Counted from the stretch's first letter, positions 1-9,174 are shown. The stretch is 64,000 nucleotides of DNA from Paenibacillus sp. PK3_47 (GCF_023520895.1 NZ_CP026029.1:4774001-4838000); one strand, 5' to 3'. The notes: generated from the letters alone by a model not told the origin. Numbers and translations are program-made.

Positions 1-123
1 ACTGATGGTCTGGTTCAGCCAGATCAGGGAAGCGATACTGAGCCCCACTAGAGTTACGGAGATGGCGGCAAAAATCAGGATTAATCTGCATGTGTTTTTG
101 TGTGCTGGTAGTGCCACTGACAT
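1..123 (-). CDS. N-terminus of an unidentified membrane protein (partial)
   Basis: Only the first 41 codons are inside the window; the gene runs off the left edge. The visible peptide has a short polar N-terminus (MSVALPAHKNTCR) followed by one hydrophobic segment at about residues 14-35, which fits an uncleaved membrane anchor of the sort that begins sensor kinases, chemoreceptors or anchored enzymes. A purine-rich GGGGAG lies only 3 bases before the ATG at 123. A GTG two codons later (115-117) has better spacing and could be the true start. It is divergent from pheS. No domain is visible, so the function cannot be named. Confidence 0.5.
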   Translation of the reverse strand, partial: MSVALPAHKNTCRLILIFAAISVTLVGLSIASLIWLNQTIS

Positions 124-520
124 CCTCTCCCCGCATAAAACTTTGCGATATAACATTTCATTGCTGTGTGACTTGCTACATGCGGAACTGATCCGGCTGC
201 AGGTACTGTCTGCAGGGACAACGAAGAGAGTTCGGATAAATGGTCATAGGAAAGCAAAGCTTCCGTCAGATCAAGGATTCTTCTCATCAATGTATGTTGG
301 CCGTCCCGGTGGAAAAATAAACAAATTTAACTATTATGTATGCCCTACAAATTTAATCATATTCCGGCTCGTAAATCCTATTACCCATCTTTACTGCAAA
401 CGATACTCTCTTTTTAGGTAAAGTATGTGTAAAATATTTTTCCAATTTACCCCAGGGTGACAGTTTATCCTAAGATCTTCCCTTTTTTTGAGAATGATTT
501 TGCGCCAGCCGCTGTCCGGC
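124..520. other. AT-rich intergenic stretch, no gene seen
   Basis: About 400 bases between the divergent membrane gene and the pheS promoter. It contains open frames, but none has a ribosome binding site or a recognisable protein. The base composition is lower in GC than the flanking genes. It presumably carries the promoter of the leftward gene, which I could not place. Confidence 0.5.
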
Positions 521-549
521 TTGTCAAACCGTCAGTTTTTTCATATAAT
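521..549 (+). promoter_or_regulatory. Sigma-A promoter for the pheST leader
   Basis: TTGTCA (521-526) and TATAAT (544-549) are separated by exactly 17 bases. The site lies just upstream of the T-box leader and about 390 bases upstream of pheS, which is the expected layout for a leader-controlled synthetase operon. Confidence 0.75.
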
Positions 550-589
550 AAACAGACATATCTTTTGAACAAGATCAAGCAAGATATTG

Positions 590-900
590 AAGTGAAATGC
601 CGTGATGGAGATAAGTACGCAGTGCCTGGCTTACAGGGAGGAGACGCCGTAGATTGAGAGCGTTTCTAGGCAACAGAGCTGCTGAAGTTCACTCCGGAGC
701 AGTTCCCTGAACCTTTCCTCAAGTGATGCTGAAGGATTCAGTAGGGGGTACCGGCCGCAGACCGTTATTTCTGTTAAAGTGAGACAGCGCTTTTCCGTTT
801 CTCAAGGGAGTGATCCTTTGAAGGCCGGTCAGGATGTCCTGTCTAACAAGGGTGGTACCACGGTCTTTTCGTCCCTTACCGGGAGGAAAGGCCTTTTTTT
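590..900 (+). promoter_or_regulatory. T-box leader (phenylalanine) with terminator
   Basis: The T-box core AGGGTGGTACCACGG is at 849-863. It is followed by a terminator hairpin with GGTC...GTCCC pairing to GGGAGG...GGCC and a run of seven T (862-900). The 5' part (about 600-760) has the GATAAGTACGC-type start usual for stem I. The family senses uncharged tRNA: binding stabilises an antiterminator and lets transcription reach the synthetase. The Phe identity is inferred from the downstream pheS. I see several UUC triplets but could not fix the specifier without folding. Confidence 0.9.
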
Positions 901-939
901 GTTGAACAATACGATGATTGAAGGGGGCAGTACACGGCC

Positions 940-1974
940 ATGAAAGAAAAGCTGGAAGCATTGAAGGTCGAGGCATTGGCTAAGCTGCAGGAGGTCACTG
1001 ACCCGCAGGTTCTGAATGATCTGCGCGTAAAATACCTGGGTAAAAAAGGCGAGCTGACAGAAGTTTTGCGTGGAATGGGAGGACTCAGCGCGGAGGAGCG
1101 TCCGGTGATCGGGCAGGTAGCCAATCTGGTGCGCAGTGCCATTGAGGAGGTTATCACCTCCAAGCAGGAGGCTTTCCAGCAGCAGGAAACGCTGAACCGC
1201 CTGCAGGCCGAGAAAGTGGATGTCACACTGCCGGGCCGCCGGCTCCCGCAGGGCGGTATCCATCCGCTCAACCGGGTAGTTCAGGAAATTGAAGATATCT
1301 TCATCGGAATGGGCTACCGTGTGTCCGAAGGCCCAGAGGTGGAGACGGATTATTATAACTTTGAAGCGCTCAATCTGCCGAAGAACCATCCGGCCCGCGA
1401 TATGCAGGATTCCTTCTATTTAACCGAAGACCTGCTGATGCGTACCCAGACCTCTCCGGTGCAGATCCGCACCATGCAGGCCATGAACGGGGAGACTCCG
1501 GTCAAAATCATCTGTCCGGGCAAAGTGTTCCGCCGCGACGACGACGATGCGACCCACTCCTTCCAGTTCCATCAGATTGAGGGGCTCGTTATCGGCAGCA
1601 ATATCCGGATGAGCGACCTCAAAGGCACGCTGAACCAGTTCGTAAAAGAAATGTTCGGACCAAGCACGGGCATCCGTCTCCGTCCAAGCTTCTTTCCGTT
1701 CACAGAGCCGAGCGTTGAGGTTGACGTAAGCTGCTTCAAATGCGGCGGTGACGGCTGCCGGCTGTGCAAGCAGAGCGGATGGCTGGAGATTCTCGGCGCC
1801 GGTATGGTGCACCCGAACGTGCTCAGAATGGGCGGATATGATCCGGAGAAATACAGCGGCTTTGCGTTCGGTATGGGTGTGGAACGGATCGCGATGCTGA
1901 AGTACGGTATCGACGACATCCGCTACTTCTACACGAATGATATGGGTTTTGTAAAGCAGTTCAAGGGGATTTAG
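940..1974 (+). CDS. pheS: Phenylalanine--tRNA ligase alpha subunit
   Basis: This is the 344-residue alpha subunit of the cytosolic alpha2-beta2 phenylalanyl-tRNA synthetase. It activates Phe with ATP and charges tRNA-Phe together with PheT. An N-terminal coiled-coil arm (about 1-85) precedes a class II catalytic core with the motif 2 region [16 protein letters not shown] and a motif 3 region near [14 protein letters not shown]. Length is normal for the family. The start has AAGGGGG about 10 bases upstream. It is first in the T-box-controlled operon, with pheT 343 bases downstream. Assignment is by family signature and by the pheS-pheT order. Confidence 0.98.
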   Translation: MKEKLEALKVEALAKLQEVTDPQVLNDLRVKYLGKKGELTEVLRGMGGLSAEERPVIGQVANLVRSAIEEVITSKQEAFQQQETLNRLQAEKVDVTLPGRRLPQGGIHPLNRVVQEIEDIFIGMGYRVSEGPEVETDYYNFEALNLPKNHPARDMQDSFYLTEDLLMRTQTSPVQIRTMQAMNGETPVKIICPGKVFRRDDDDATHSFQFHQIEGLVIGSNIRMSDLKGTLNQFVKEMFGPSTGIRLRPSFFPFTEPSVEVDVSCFKCGGDGCRLCKQSGWLEILGAGMVHPNVLRMGGYDPEKYSGFAFGMGVERIAMLKYGIDDIRYFYTNDMGFVKQFKGI

Positions 1975-2072
1975 ATTTTTGGCGGGCTTTGCGGGCCGGA
2001 CGGAATGAAAGTATTCAACTCTTTTGGTTTGCGGTTTCGTAAGACTAGATAATATTAAAGAAGGAACGGAGA

Positions 2073-2189
2073 GAAATTTGGAACTGTAGAAGCGTCAGCG
2101 TTCGCCTTTATCCTCGGATTTCTACCGCGGACAGCGGTTCAAATCAGGAAATCTGAGGATAACAGCGATCGGAAGTCCAAACATTTCTT
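2073..2189. repeat. Large imperfect dyad in the pheS-pheT gap
   Basis: A 15-base arm at 2108-2122 (TTATCCTCGGATTTC) pairs with 2148-2162 with one mismatch. An inner ACCGC/GCGGT pair sits inside it. Outward, further matching pieces continue the symmetry: TTCGC with GCGAT, and GAAATTTGGA with TCCAAACATTTC. The whole could fold into a long interrupted stem. There is no ORF and no T-run, so it is not an ordinary terminator. I think similar elements are dispersed in Paenibacillus genomes, but that is recollection and was not checked. Apart from this, the 343-base gap holds only the pheT ribosome binding site. Confidence 0.6.
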
Positions 2190-2317
2190 GCAGTGGTCTC
2201 TTTTAATAGGATCTTGGAAGAGATAAGCGTAAAACAAAATCTTGTAAGCTTTCCTCAGACAGCAAGCAAAACCGGCAGGTAGATAAATACATCTGAAACA
2301 AAAGGAAGTGAGCGGAC

Positions 2318-4762
2318 ATGAAAGTATCAACCGGATGGCTTACGGATTACATCTCCCTGGAGGGGGTAACCGCTGAAGAGCTGGCAGACAAAATCACTGC
2401 CGCCGGCATCGAGATTGACGGTGTCGAGCGCCGCAACAAAGGACTGTCGGGCATTGTTACCGGATATGTAAAATCAAAGGAAAAACACCCTGACGCCGAC
2501 AAGCTGAACGTATGTATCGTCGACGCAGGACAAGGCGAAGATCTGCAGATCGTCTGCGGAGCGAAAAATGTTGATGCAGGCCAGAAGGTTCCTGTAGCTC
2601 TAGTCGGCGCCAAGCTGCCGGGTCTGGACATCAAAAAAGCCAAGCTGCGCGGCGTAGTTTCCCAAGGCATGATCTGCTCTGCCAAGGAGCTGGGCCTCAA
2701 TGACAAGCTGCTGCCGAAAGAACAGCAGGAGGGCATTCTTGTCCTGCCTGAGAATACAGAAGTGGGCCAGGATATTCTGACTGTGCTGGGCCTGAGCGAT
2801 GAGGTCCTTGAATTTGATCTGACTCCGAACCGTTCCGACTGCCTCAGCATGATCGGTGCTGCTTACGAGGTAAGCGCGATTCTCGGGCGTGAGCTTCAGC
2901 TGCCGGACCCGGCTTCCGAGCTTGTGGAAGCAGGCGGGCCTGCTGCGGATTCCGTATCCGTGAAAATCGAGGATGAAGCTTACTGCTCCCATTACGCAGT
3001 GCGTTATATTACCGGTGTTAAGCCTGCTCCGTCCCCGCTGTGGATTCAGAACCGCCTGATGGCAGCAGGTGTGCGCCCGATCAATAATATCGTGGATATT
3101 ACCAACTACGTGATGCTCGAATACGGTCAGCCGCTGCATGCGTTTGACGGTGATAAAGTGGAAGGCGGCGTGCTGGGTGTACGTTTTGCGCGAGAAGGCG
3201 AGATCCTGACTACGCTGGACGGGCAGGAACGCAAGCTGGAGCCGCAAATGCTGGTTATTGCCGATGAGGCTAAGGCTGTAGCGCTTGCCGGAGTGATGGG
3301 CGGCCTGGATACCGAGGTTACCGGTGAAACTGTGAATCTGATTCTGGAATCCGCCAAATTCGACGGCGGAACCGTCCGTAAAACCTCGCGCCAGCTCGGT
3401 CTGCGCTCCGAAGCGTCCCTGCGCTTCGAGAAGGAAGTGGATCCGAATGCAGTCATTCCTGCGCTCAACCGTGCAGCAGTGCTGATTGCACGTTATGCCG
3501 GAGGCACTGTGCATGGCGGTATCGTGCAGGCCGGAAATGATGCTGTTCAGGAGAAGGTTCTGACCCTGTCACTGGAAAAGCTGAATAACTACCTGGGCAC
3601 AGAGCTTTCGCTGCTGGAAGTGAAGACCCTGTTCAGCCGTCTTCATTTCAAATGCGGGGATGCCGGCCAGGGAATGGTTGAGGTACAGGTGCCTACGAGA
3701 CGCGGTGATATCAGCTATGATGTCGATCTTATTGAAGAAATCGCCCGTTTGCACGGTTATGACAACATCCCGACTACACTGATTGAAGGGGTTACGACAC
3801 CGGGTGCGCTTACGAGACAGCAATTCCTGCGCCGGGAGCTGCGGAACCTGCTGTCCCGCGGCGGATATCAGGAGGTTATGGGTTATTCCTTCATTCAGCC
3901 GGAGCAAAGCAGACTGTTCCCGGCATTTGCCGGAGGCAGCCATGCCGTGAAGCTCGCTATGCCGATGAGCGAAGACCGCAGTGTGCTGCGCACCAGTCTT
4001 TTGCCTCAGCTGCTGGAGATTGCCCTGTATAATACGAACCGCAGACAGAGTGATCTGGCGTTGTTCGAAATCGGCAATGTGTTCTTCACGGAGGAAGAAC
4101 AGCTGACCCGTCAGCCGCGTGAGCTGCCGGTCCTGGGACTGCTGCTGAGCGGAAGCCAGGCAGAAAAGCAGTGGAATGTGCCGGCCCAGCCGGTGGATTT
4201 CTTCGACCTGAAGGGTGCGCTTGAAACTGTATTTGCCCATCTGGGGCTTACGGAGCGGGTAACCTATGAAGGCGATGCCCCGGCCGATTATCATCCGGGC
4301 CGTTCCGCTTCTGTGTATCTCGGTACAGAGGCCGGCCGCGTAAAGATCGGAACCATTGGACAGATTCATCCGGAGCTTCAGCGCAAGCTTGATCTGGAGG
4401 ATACCTATGTTGCTGAGCTTCTGCTGCAGCCGCTCTATGATTCTGCACGCAAAAACCTTCAGTACAGTGAGCTTCAGCGCTTCCCGGGTATGGAACGTGA
4501 TATCGCCGTTGTGGTGGATCATTCTGTCCCTGCAGGACACCTGCTGAACACGATCCGTGAGAATGGCGGGCCTCTGCTGCAAAATGTACAGGTGTTTGAT
4601 GTGTACACCGGCGGCAAGATGGAAAGCGGCAAGAAGAGCGTCGCGATCTCCCTGCTGTACCGTCATGTGGAGCGCACTTTGACCGATGAGGAAGTAAGCG
4701 GAGCGCATGAAAAAGTGGTTGCTGCCCTGCAGCAAACTTTTGGCGCAGAATTGAGAAAATAG
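2318..4762 (+). CDS. pheT: Phenylalanine--tRNA ligase beta subunit
   Basis: This 814-residue beta subunit works with PheS to charge tRNA-Phe and to edit mischarged Tyr. Domains in order: an EMAP/OB-type tRNA-binding domain (about 40-150, with ADKLNVC and QIVCGAKN), the B3/B4 editing domain (about 210-385), B5 (about 410-480), the catalytic-like core (about 490-690), and a C-terminal ferredoxin-like anticodon-binding domain (about 720-814, starting near FPGMERDIAVVVD). The start has AAAGGAAGTG about 9 bases upstream. A rho-independent terminator follows. Length and domain order are normal. Confidence 0.98.
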   Translation: MKVSTGWLTDYISLEGVTAEELADKITAAGIEIDGVERRNKGLSGIVTGYVKSKEKHPDADKLNVCIVDAGQGEDLQIVCGAKNVDAGQKVPVALVGAKLPGLDIKKAKLRGVVSQGMICSAKELGLNDKLLPKEQQEGILVLPENTEVGQDILTVLGLSDEVLEFDLTPNRSDCLSMIGAAYEVSAILGRELQLPDPASELVEAGGPAADSVSVKIEDEAYCSHYAVRYITGVKPAPSPLWIQNRLMAAGVRPINNIVDITNYVMLEYGQPLHAFDGDKVEGGVLGVRFAREGEILTTLDGQERKLEPQMLVIADEAKAVALAGVMGGLDTEVTGETVNLILESAKFDGGTVRKTSRQLGLRSEASLRFEKEVDPNAVIPALNRAAVLIARYAGGTVHGGIVQAGNDAVQEKVLTLSLEKLNNYLGTELSLLEVKTLFSRLHFKCGDAGQGMVEVQVPTRRGDISYDVDLIEEIARLHGYDNIPTTLIEGVTTPGALTRQQFLRRELRNLLSRGGYQEVMGYSFIQPEQSRLFPAFAGGSHAVKLAMPMSEDRSVLRTSLLPQLLEIALYNTNRRQSDLALFEIGNVFFTEEEQLTRQPRELPVLGLLLSGSQAEKQWNVPAQPVDFFDLKGALETVFAHLGLTERVTYEGDAPADYHPGRSASVYLGTEAGRVKIGTIGQIHPELQRKLDLEDTYVAELLLQPLYDSARKNLQYSELQRFPGMERDIAVVVDHSVPAGHLLNTIRENGGPLLQNVQVFDVYTGGKMESGKKSVAISLLYRHVERTLTDEEVSGAHEKVVAALQQTFGAELRK

Positions 4763-4774
4763 CAGGAATTGTGC

Positions 4775-4823
4775 AAAGCCGCAGCGAATCCAATTAAGAC
4801 CCGAGATTCGCGCGGCTTTTTCT
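4775..4823 (+). terminator. Terminator after pheT
   Basis: AAAGCCGC-(A)-GCGAATC pairs with GATTCGCGCGGCTTT with one bulged base, followed by TTTTTCTT. It closes the pheST transcript. Confidence 0.85.
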
Positions 4824-5012
4824 TGTCAGATCAAGCGTGCGGGTACCGGTGAAAACATCCTTCTTCATCATTTCCATCCGCAGGATTACCGCAAATGAGC
4901 GGTTGGGATGTCTGCTGGATGAAGCTGTATTTTTGCCAAATGTTAATGAATAACGATACAATAGAAACAGGACTAGCTTAGAATCTGCACACATTCAAAG
5001 GAGGGCACAACT

Positions 5013-8000
5013 GTGGCTATGGACCGGACTCGTGTCGCCGTGGAAATATATGGAACTTCCTACAAGCTTGTCGGAAGCAGCAGCGAATATATGAAACAGG
5101 TTGCCCGTTATGTGGACGAGCACATGCGGGCTATATCCAAATCACATTCAAGACTGGATACACCGCGGATTGCGGTGCTTGCAGCCGTACATATGGCTGA
5201 GCAGGCCATTCAGGTTCAGGATTTCAAGAATGAGCTGAATATGCTGACAGGAGAGCGTACGGAGCTGCGAGCCGAAGTATCACGTCTCCAGGAAGCACAG
5301 AAGGAGCGGCAGGAAGAATTCGAACGCCTGGAGGCTGCGGCCAAGGAAGAAGCGGCAAGACTGGTAGCAGCTGCCGAGGAAGAACGCAAGCGTCATCTGG
5401 AGCGGCAGGAGCACGAGCGTAAGGTTCATGCAGAGCAGCTGCAGGAAGCGGAAAGGGCAGCCGCAGCAGGACGCGAGCTTCTCGCGGAGGATCTCAAGGC
5501 CAGGGAAGCGGAGCTTAAGAGCCTGAGGGAAACTTATGAGCAGGAGCAGTCCGCAGCCCGCGAGAATCACCGCCAGGAGCTGGAGCGGCTCGAGGCTATC
5601 CGGCTGCAGGAGCTTGCGGATCTTAGAGCGGCTCATGTTCAGGAACTGGACGAACTGCGTGAAACGCTGACCAGGGAGAAATCAGAAACGCTGGCCCAGC
5701 TGGAGCAGGAGCTCACGCAGACCCGGGAGACGCTGGGGACAGAGATTGTGGAGATCCGCTCTGCGCTCAGCAAGGAGCTGGCTGATACCAAAACTGCGCT
5801 TGAGGGTGAGTTAACCAAAGAACGGGAAGCTCTGCAGAAGGAGCAGGCCAAGAATAAGGAGCTGCGCCAGGCACAAGGCACCCAGGAGCATAGACACAAG
5901 GGGCAGATTGCCGAGATGGAGAAGCAGCTCGGTGAGCTGCGCGGCGGAACCGGGCAGCTTCAATCCCAGCTGCGCTCTGCTGAAGCCGGGCTGAAGAGTG
6001 AACGCGAAGCCCGCCAGAATCTTTTGTCGCAATATGAAGCGGTTCTGCTCCGTGAAGAGACGCTCAGCGAAGAGCTGCGCGCTTCTTCCGAGAAGGAAGC
6101 CCTGCTGAATGATGAGCTTGCGGGGCTGCGTGAACGCCAGGAGCAGGCACAGAATGAAGCAGCTGCTCTTCGCAGCCAGCTGCAGGAAAGAGAAGAACGT
6201 CTGGCATCACTGCAGGGGGAGCTTGCTTCCTCCATAGAGCTGGGAGAGCTGCTGAACGCAGAACTTGAAGAGCTGCGTGAACGCCAGGAGCAGGCACAGA
6301 ATGAAGCAGCTGGTCTTCGCAGCCAGCTGCAGGAAAGAGAAGAACGTCTGGCCTCCGTACAATCGGAACTTACTTCTTCCGCAGAGCTTGGAGAGCTGCT
6401 GAACGCCGAGCTCGAAGAGCTGCGTGAACACCAGGAGCAGACGCAGAACGAAGCTGCTGCTTTGCGCAGCCAGCTGCAGGAAAGAGAAGAACGTCTGGCC
6501 TCCGTACAATCGGAACTTACTTCTTCCGCAGAGCTGGGAGAGCTGCTGAACGCAGAACTGGAAGAGCTGCGAGAACGCCAGGAGCAGGCACAGAACGAAG
6601 CAGCTGCTCTTCGCAGCCAGCTGCAGGAAAGAGAAGAACGTCTGGCCTCCGTACAATCGGAACTTACTTCTTCCGCAGAGTTGGGAGAACTGCTTAACGC
6701 TGAGCTTGAAGAGCTGCGGGAGCGCCAGGAGCAGACGCAGAATGAAGCAGCTGGTCTTCGCAGCCGGCTGCAGGAAAGAGAAGAACGCCTGGCCTCCGTG
6801 CAGACAGAGCTTGCTTCTTCCACAGAGCTGGGAGAGCTGCTGAACGCCGAGCTTGAAGAGCTGCGTGAACACCAGGAGCAGACGCAGAACGAAGCCGCTG
6901 CTTTGCGCAGCCAGCTGCAGGAAAAAGAAGAGCGCCTGGCCTCCGTGCAGACAGAGCTTGCTTCTTCCACAGAATTAGGAGAGCTGCTGAACGCCGAGCT
7001 CGAAGAGCTGCGTGAACGCCAGGAGCAGGTACAGAATGAAGCTGCCGTTCTGCGCAGCCAGCTGCAGGAAAGAGAAGAACGCCTGGCCTCCGTGCAGACA
7101 GAGCTTACATCTTCCACAGAACTGGGAGAGCTGCTGAATGAAGAACTTGAAGAACTGCGCGGACGCTACGAGCAGTCGCAGGAAGAGGTCTCTGCGCTCC
7201 GTCAGGGACTGGAGGGAGCCAGAGCCAGTCTGAGCCTGACTCAGGGAGAGCTTACCCGCGCTGCCGGAGAAGCAGATCACTGGAAACAGCTTGCCGGCAA
7301 GCATATGGAAGATATCGGCGAGCTGGAGATGGGACTGCTGGAGGCTGAAGAGAAATCATCTCTGCTGCAGCGGGAAATTGAGACTCTCCATGGACAGGCG
7401 GATGGACTGGTACAGAAGCTGGACCAAGAAGCCCGGCTGCGGACCGAAGCGGAACGCGAGAGCTCACAGCTTCGTGACGATGCTGCAGAAGCCCGCAGAG
7501 AGCTCTCGGCACTGCGCGGACGTTATGAGGAAATGATTGCGGAGTATGACGACATCCTGCAGGAAGGCGACCGGCTGAGGGAAAGATGCCAGCTGCTGGA
7601 GGCGGAAGGCGAGGAAGCTGCCCGCCGTCTGGAAGAGCAGTATGAAGCCAGCCGTGAAGCTGCCGCTGCGGCTGCAGAACATCAGGAGGCGCTGCGCGAG
7701 ACGAGGGAATACGAAGCTTCCTGGAAGCAGAAGTTCGAAGAGCTGCAGCAGCGCCAGCAGGCGTGGACCGAGACGGAGGCTTCCCTCCGCGAGGAGATTG
7801 AGATTTGGCAGCAGGAGGCTGCAGCAGCGGAGGTCCAGGCTGAATCCATGAACAAAGCGCGTGGCGAAGTGCTGGACCAGCTTAATCAAATCGGAGAGAA
7901 CTATGAGCTGACCCAAGGACAGCTGCGTCTTCTGCAGGCTCAATTTGAAATGCGTGAGGGTGAGCTGGATAAGCTGACCCAGGAGCACCGCAGCCTTCAG

Positions 8001-8066
8001 GCGGAATATGCCAAGCTCCAGACGGAATATAATGAATGGATTCAACTGATCGAACAGGACAGTTGA
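5013..8066 (+). CDS. zapA: Giant ZapA-domain coiled-coil protein with 49-residue repeats
   Basis: This protein has 1017 residues. Residues 1-85 resemble ZapA, the small FtsZ-ring stabiliser that is normally about 85-110 residues: TRVAVEIYGTSYKLVG, then YVDEHM and RIAVLAAVHMAEQ. From about residue 86 to the end it is almost entirely charged coiled coil rich in Glu, Gln, Arg and Ala. Residues about 372-714 are seven near-identical 49-residue units, that is seven heptads each (LRERQEQAQNEAA...LLNAELEE), and a decayed eighth follows. No membrane segment or signal peptide is seen. The start is GTG 5013, with AAGGAGGG about 8 bases upstream; ATG 5019 is less well spaced. It sits after pheT, as zapA does in Bacillus. 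A septal scaffold is an inference; only the N-terminal domain supports a division role. Confidence 0.85.
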   Translation: MAMDRTRVAVEIYGTSYKLVGSSSEYMKQVARYVDEHMRAISKSHSRLDTPRIAVLAAVHMAEQAIQVQDFKNELNMLTGERTELRAEVSRLQEAQKERQEEFERLEAAAKEEAARLVAAAEEERKRHLERQEHERKVHAEQLQEAERAAAAGRELLAEDLKAREAELKSLRETYEQEQSAARENHRQELERLEAIRLQELADLRAAHVQELDELRETLTREKSETLAQLEQELTQTRETLGTEIVEIRSALSKELADTKTALEGELTKEREALQKEQAKNKELRQAQGTQEHRHKGQIAEMEKQLGELRGGTGQLQSQLRSAEAGLKSEREARQNLLSQYEAVLLREETLSEELRASSEKEALLNDELAGLRERQEQAQNEAAALRSQLQEREERLASLQGELASSIELGELLNAELEELRERQEQAQNEAAGLRSQLQEREERLASVQSELTSSAELGELLNAELEELREHQEQTQNEAAALRSQLQEREERLASVQSELTSSAELGELLNAELEELRERQEQAQNEAAALRSQLQEREERLASVQSELTSSAELGELLNAELEELRERQEQTQNEAAGLRSRLQEREERLASVQTELASSTELGELLNAELEELREHQEQTQNEAAALRSQLQEKEERLASVQTELASSTELGELLNAELEELRERQEQVQNEAAVLRSQLQEREERLASVQTELTSSTELGELLNEELEELRGRYEQSQEEVSALRQGLEGARASLSLTQGELTRAAGEADHWKQLAGKHMEDIGELEMGLLEAEEKSSLLQREIETLHGQADGLVQKLDQEARLRTEAERESSQLRDDAAEARRELSALRGRYEEMIAEYDDILQEGDRLRERCQLLEAEGEEAARRLEEQYEASREAAAAAAEHQEALRETREYEASWKQKFEELQQRQQAWTETEASLREEIEIWQQEAAAAEVQAESMNKARGEVLDQLNQIGENYELTQGQLRLLQAQFEMREGELDKLTQEHRSLQAEYAKLQTEYNEWIQLIEQDS
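6128..7156 (+). repeat. Seven tandem 147-bp repeats inside the ZapA-like gene
   Basis: Units begin at 6128, 6275, 6422, 6569, 6716, 6863 and 7010, each exactly 147 bases (49 codons). A degenerate eighth begins at 7157. Many units differ by only a few bases; for example, units 2, 3 and 4 share the block coding LASVQSELTSS. The period is an exact multiple of the 7-residue heptad, so gain or loss of a unit preserves both reading frame and coiled-coil register. Confidence 0.95.
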
Positions 8067-8084
8067 ATGGCGGATGCAACACAC

Positions 8085-8124
8085 AAAAGGATGCTGGCCC
8101 TCTAAGGGCGGCATCCTTTTGTGC
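8085..8124 (+). terminator. Terminator after the ZapA-like gene
   Basis: AAAAGGATGC pairs with GCATCCTTTT around a loop that itself has GGCCC/GGGC complementarity. GATGCA copies outside the stem extend the dyad. It separates the cell-division gene from the xylose locus. Confidence 0.8.
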
Positions 8125-8141
8125 ATCCACTAAAATAATAA

Positions 8142-8170
8142 TTGCAACCGTTTACACTGCGCGGTAGGAT
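8142..8170 (+). promoter_or_regulatory. Promoter with overlapping cre (CcpA) site
   Basis: TGCAACCGTTTACA (8143-8156) fits the catabolite-responsive consensus TGNAANCGNWNNCA at every position. It overlaps a possible -35 TTGCAA (8142-8147), which lies 17 bases from a weaker -10 TAGGAT (8165-8170). CcpA binding there would block RNA polymerase, so the sensor operon would be shut off on preferred sugars. The cre match is seen directly; the promoter and its regulation are inferred. Confidence 0.7.
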
Positions 8171-8190
8171 GTTCACAGGGGTGAATAGGG

Positions 8191-9174
8191 ATGGATAAAA
8201 AATGGCTTGGCGCCGTGGTGGGATTATTCCTGCTGCTGGCCTACCTGTTTATTAATTTTGCAAATCATTCTGCGCGGATGGGCAATATCGTTAAGGAACT
8301 GCGGGGCCACCCCGTTGGCGGGAGTACCGGCTATCACATTGTGCTGATCGAACAGGAACGGTACCACCCCTATTGGGAAAAGATTGAGAAAGGCGCACGG
8401 GAAGCTGCGGAGAAATACGGAATTGAAATTGAATTTACCGGCCCGGTCCGCAATAACATGGAGGAGCAGATCAGCCTGCTGGAAAAAGCGGTTGCCGCTC
8501 AGGCAGATGCCATTATTGTACAGGGACTGAACGATGAAAAGTTCACGCCGGTCATTGATAAGGCTGTGGACCGCGGGATACCGGTTGTCACTATTGATAC
8601 CGATGCTCCGGACAGCAAACGGCTCGCCTATGTGGGGACCGACAATGTGGCAGCAGGCGAAACACTGGGGCGCATGGTTGTGAAGACAACGGGCGGCAAA
8701 GGGAAAATCGGGGTCATTATCGGCAGCGATCAGGCCAAAAACCAGTTGCAGCGCCTGCATGGCTTAAGCAGTATCATAAAGGGCCACAAGGGACTTGAAA
8801 TCGTGGATGTCCGCAGCTCCAACATATCCCATATGGAGGCCATCCAGCAGGCAGCAGACATGCTGCGGCAGCATCCCGATATCGATGTGATGGTCGGCAC
8901 CAGCTCCACGGATGCGCTCGGTGTCATTCAGGCCTCCAAGAGCCTGAAGCGCACGGGGATGACCATTATAAGCTTTGATAATCTGGCGGAGACGCTGAAT
9001 GCGATAAAGAAAGGGGACTTGAAGGCTACGCTGGCACAGCAGCCTTATCTTATGGGGAATACGGCTGTGCGGCTGCTCCATGAGCATTTTCAGGGACAGA
9101 CAGTGCGGTCTGAATATTTTACAGAAGTTAAAGTACTGGATAAAAATAACGTGCAGGAGGGGGAGAGCCTGTGA
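8191..9174 (+). CDS. Membrane-anchored sugar-binding sensor protein (XylFII-like)
   Basis: This 327-residue periplasmic-binding-protein fold of the RbsB/XylF type has an uncleaved N-terminal membrane helix (about 5-23) and no lipobox, so it should be tethered outside the membrane. Typical substrate-binding stretches are visible: HYHPYWEKIEKGA-like near residue 60, AIIVQGLN, GIPVVTIDTDAP, and VGTSSTDALG. It overlaps the next gene, a histidine kinase, by 4 bases. This mirrors the Clostridium XylFII-LytS-YesN arrangement, in which XylFII binds D-xylose and activates the kinase LytS. The ligand here is inferred from context. It might instead bind another pentose. No extra transporter genes directly attach to it. 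Confidence 0.8.
   Translation: MDKKWLGAVVGLFLLLAYLFINFANHSARMGNIVKELRGHPVGGSTGYHIVLIEQERYHPYWEKIEKGAREAAEKYGIEIEFTGPVRNNMEEQISLLEKAVAAQADAIIVQGLNDEKFTPVIDKAVDRGIPVVTIDTDAPDSKRLAYVGTDNVAAGETLGRMVVKTTGGKGKIGVIIGSDQAKNQLQRLHGLSSIIKGHKGLEIVDVRSSNISHMEAIQQAADMLRQHPDIDVMVGTSSTDALGVIQASKSLKRTGMTIISFDNLAETLNAIKKGDLKATLAQQPYLMGNTAVRLLHEHFQGQTVRSEYFTEVKVLDKNNVQEGESL

Noticed and set aside
5-421. Open frames at the left edge (138 and 69 codons)
   Set aside because: They overlap the better-supported leftward membrane gene or lie in AT-rich spacer, with no ribosome site.
829-1389. Minus-strand frames opposite pheS
   Set aside because: Shadows of the high-confidence pheS gene, with no independent signals.
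5960-7117. A long minus-strand open frame (385 codons) and further ones inside the ZapA-like gene
   Set aside because: They arise from the repeats and the GC-rich codon pattern, have no ribosome sites and encode Ser/Cys/Arg-rich low-complexity sequence.
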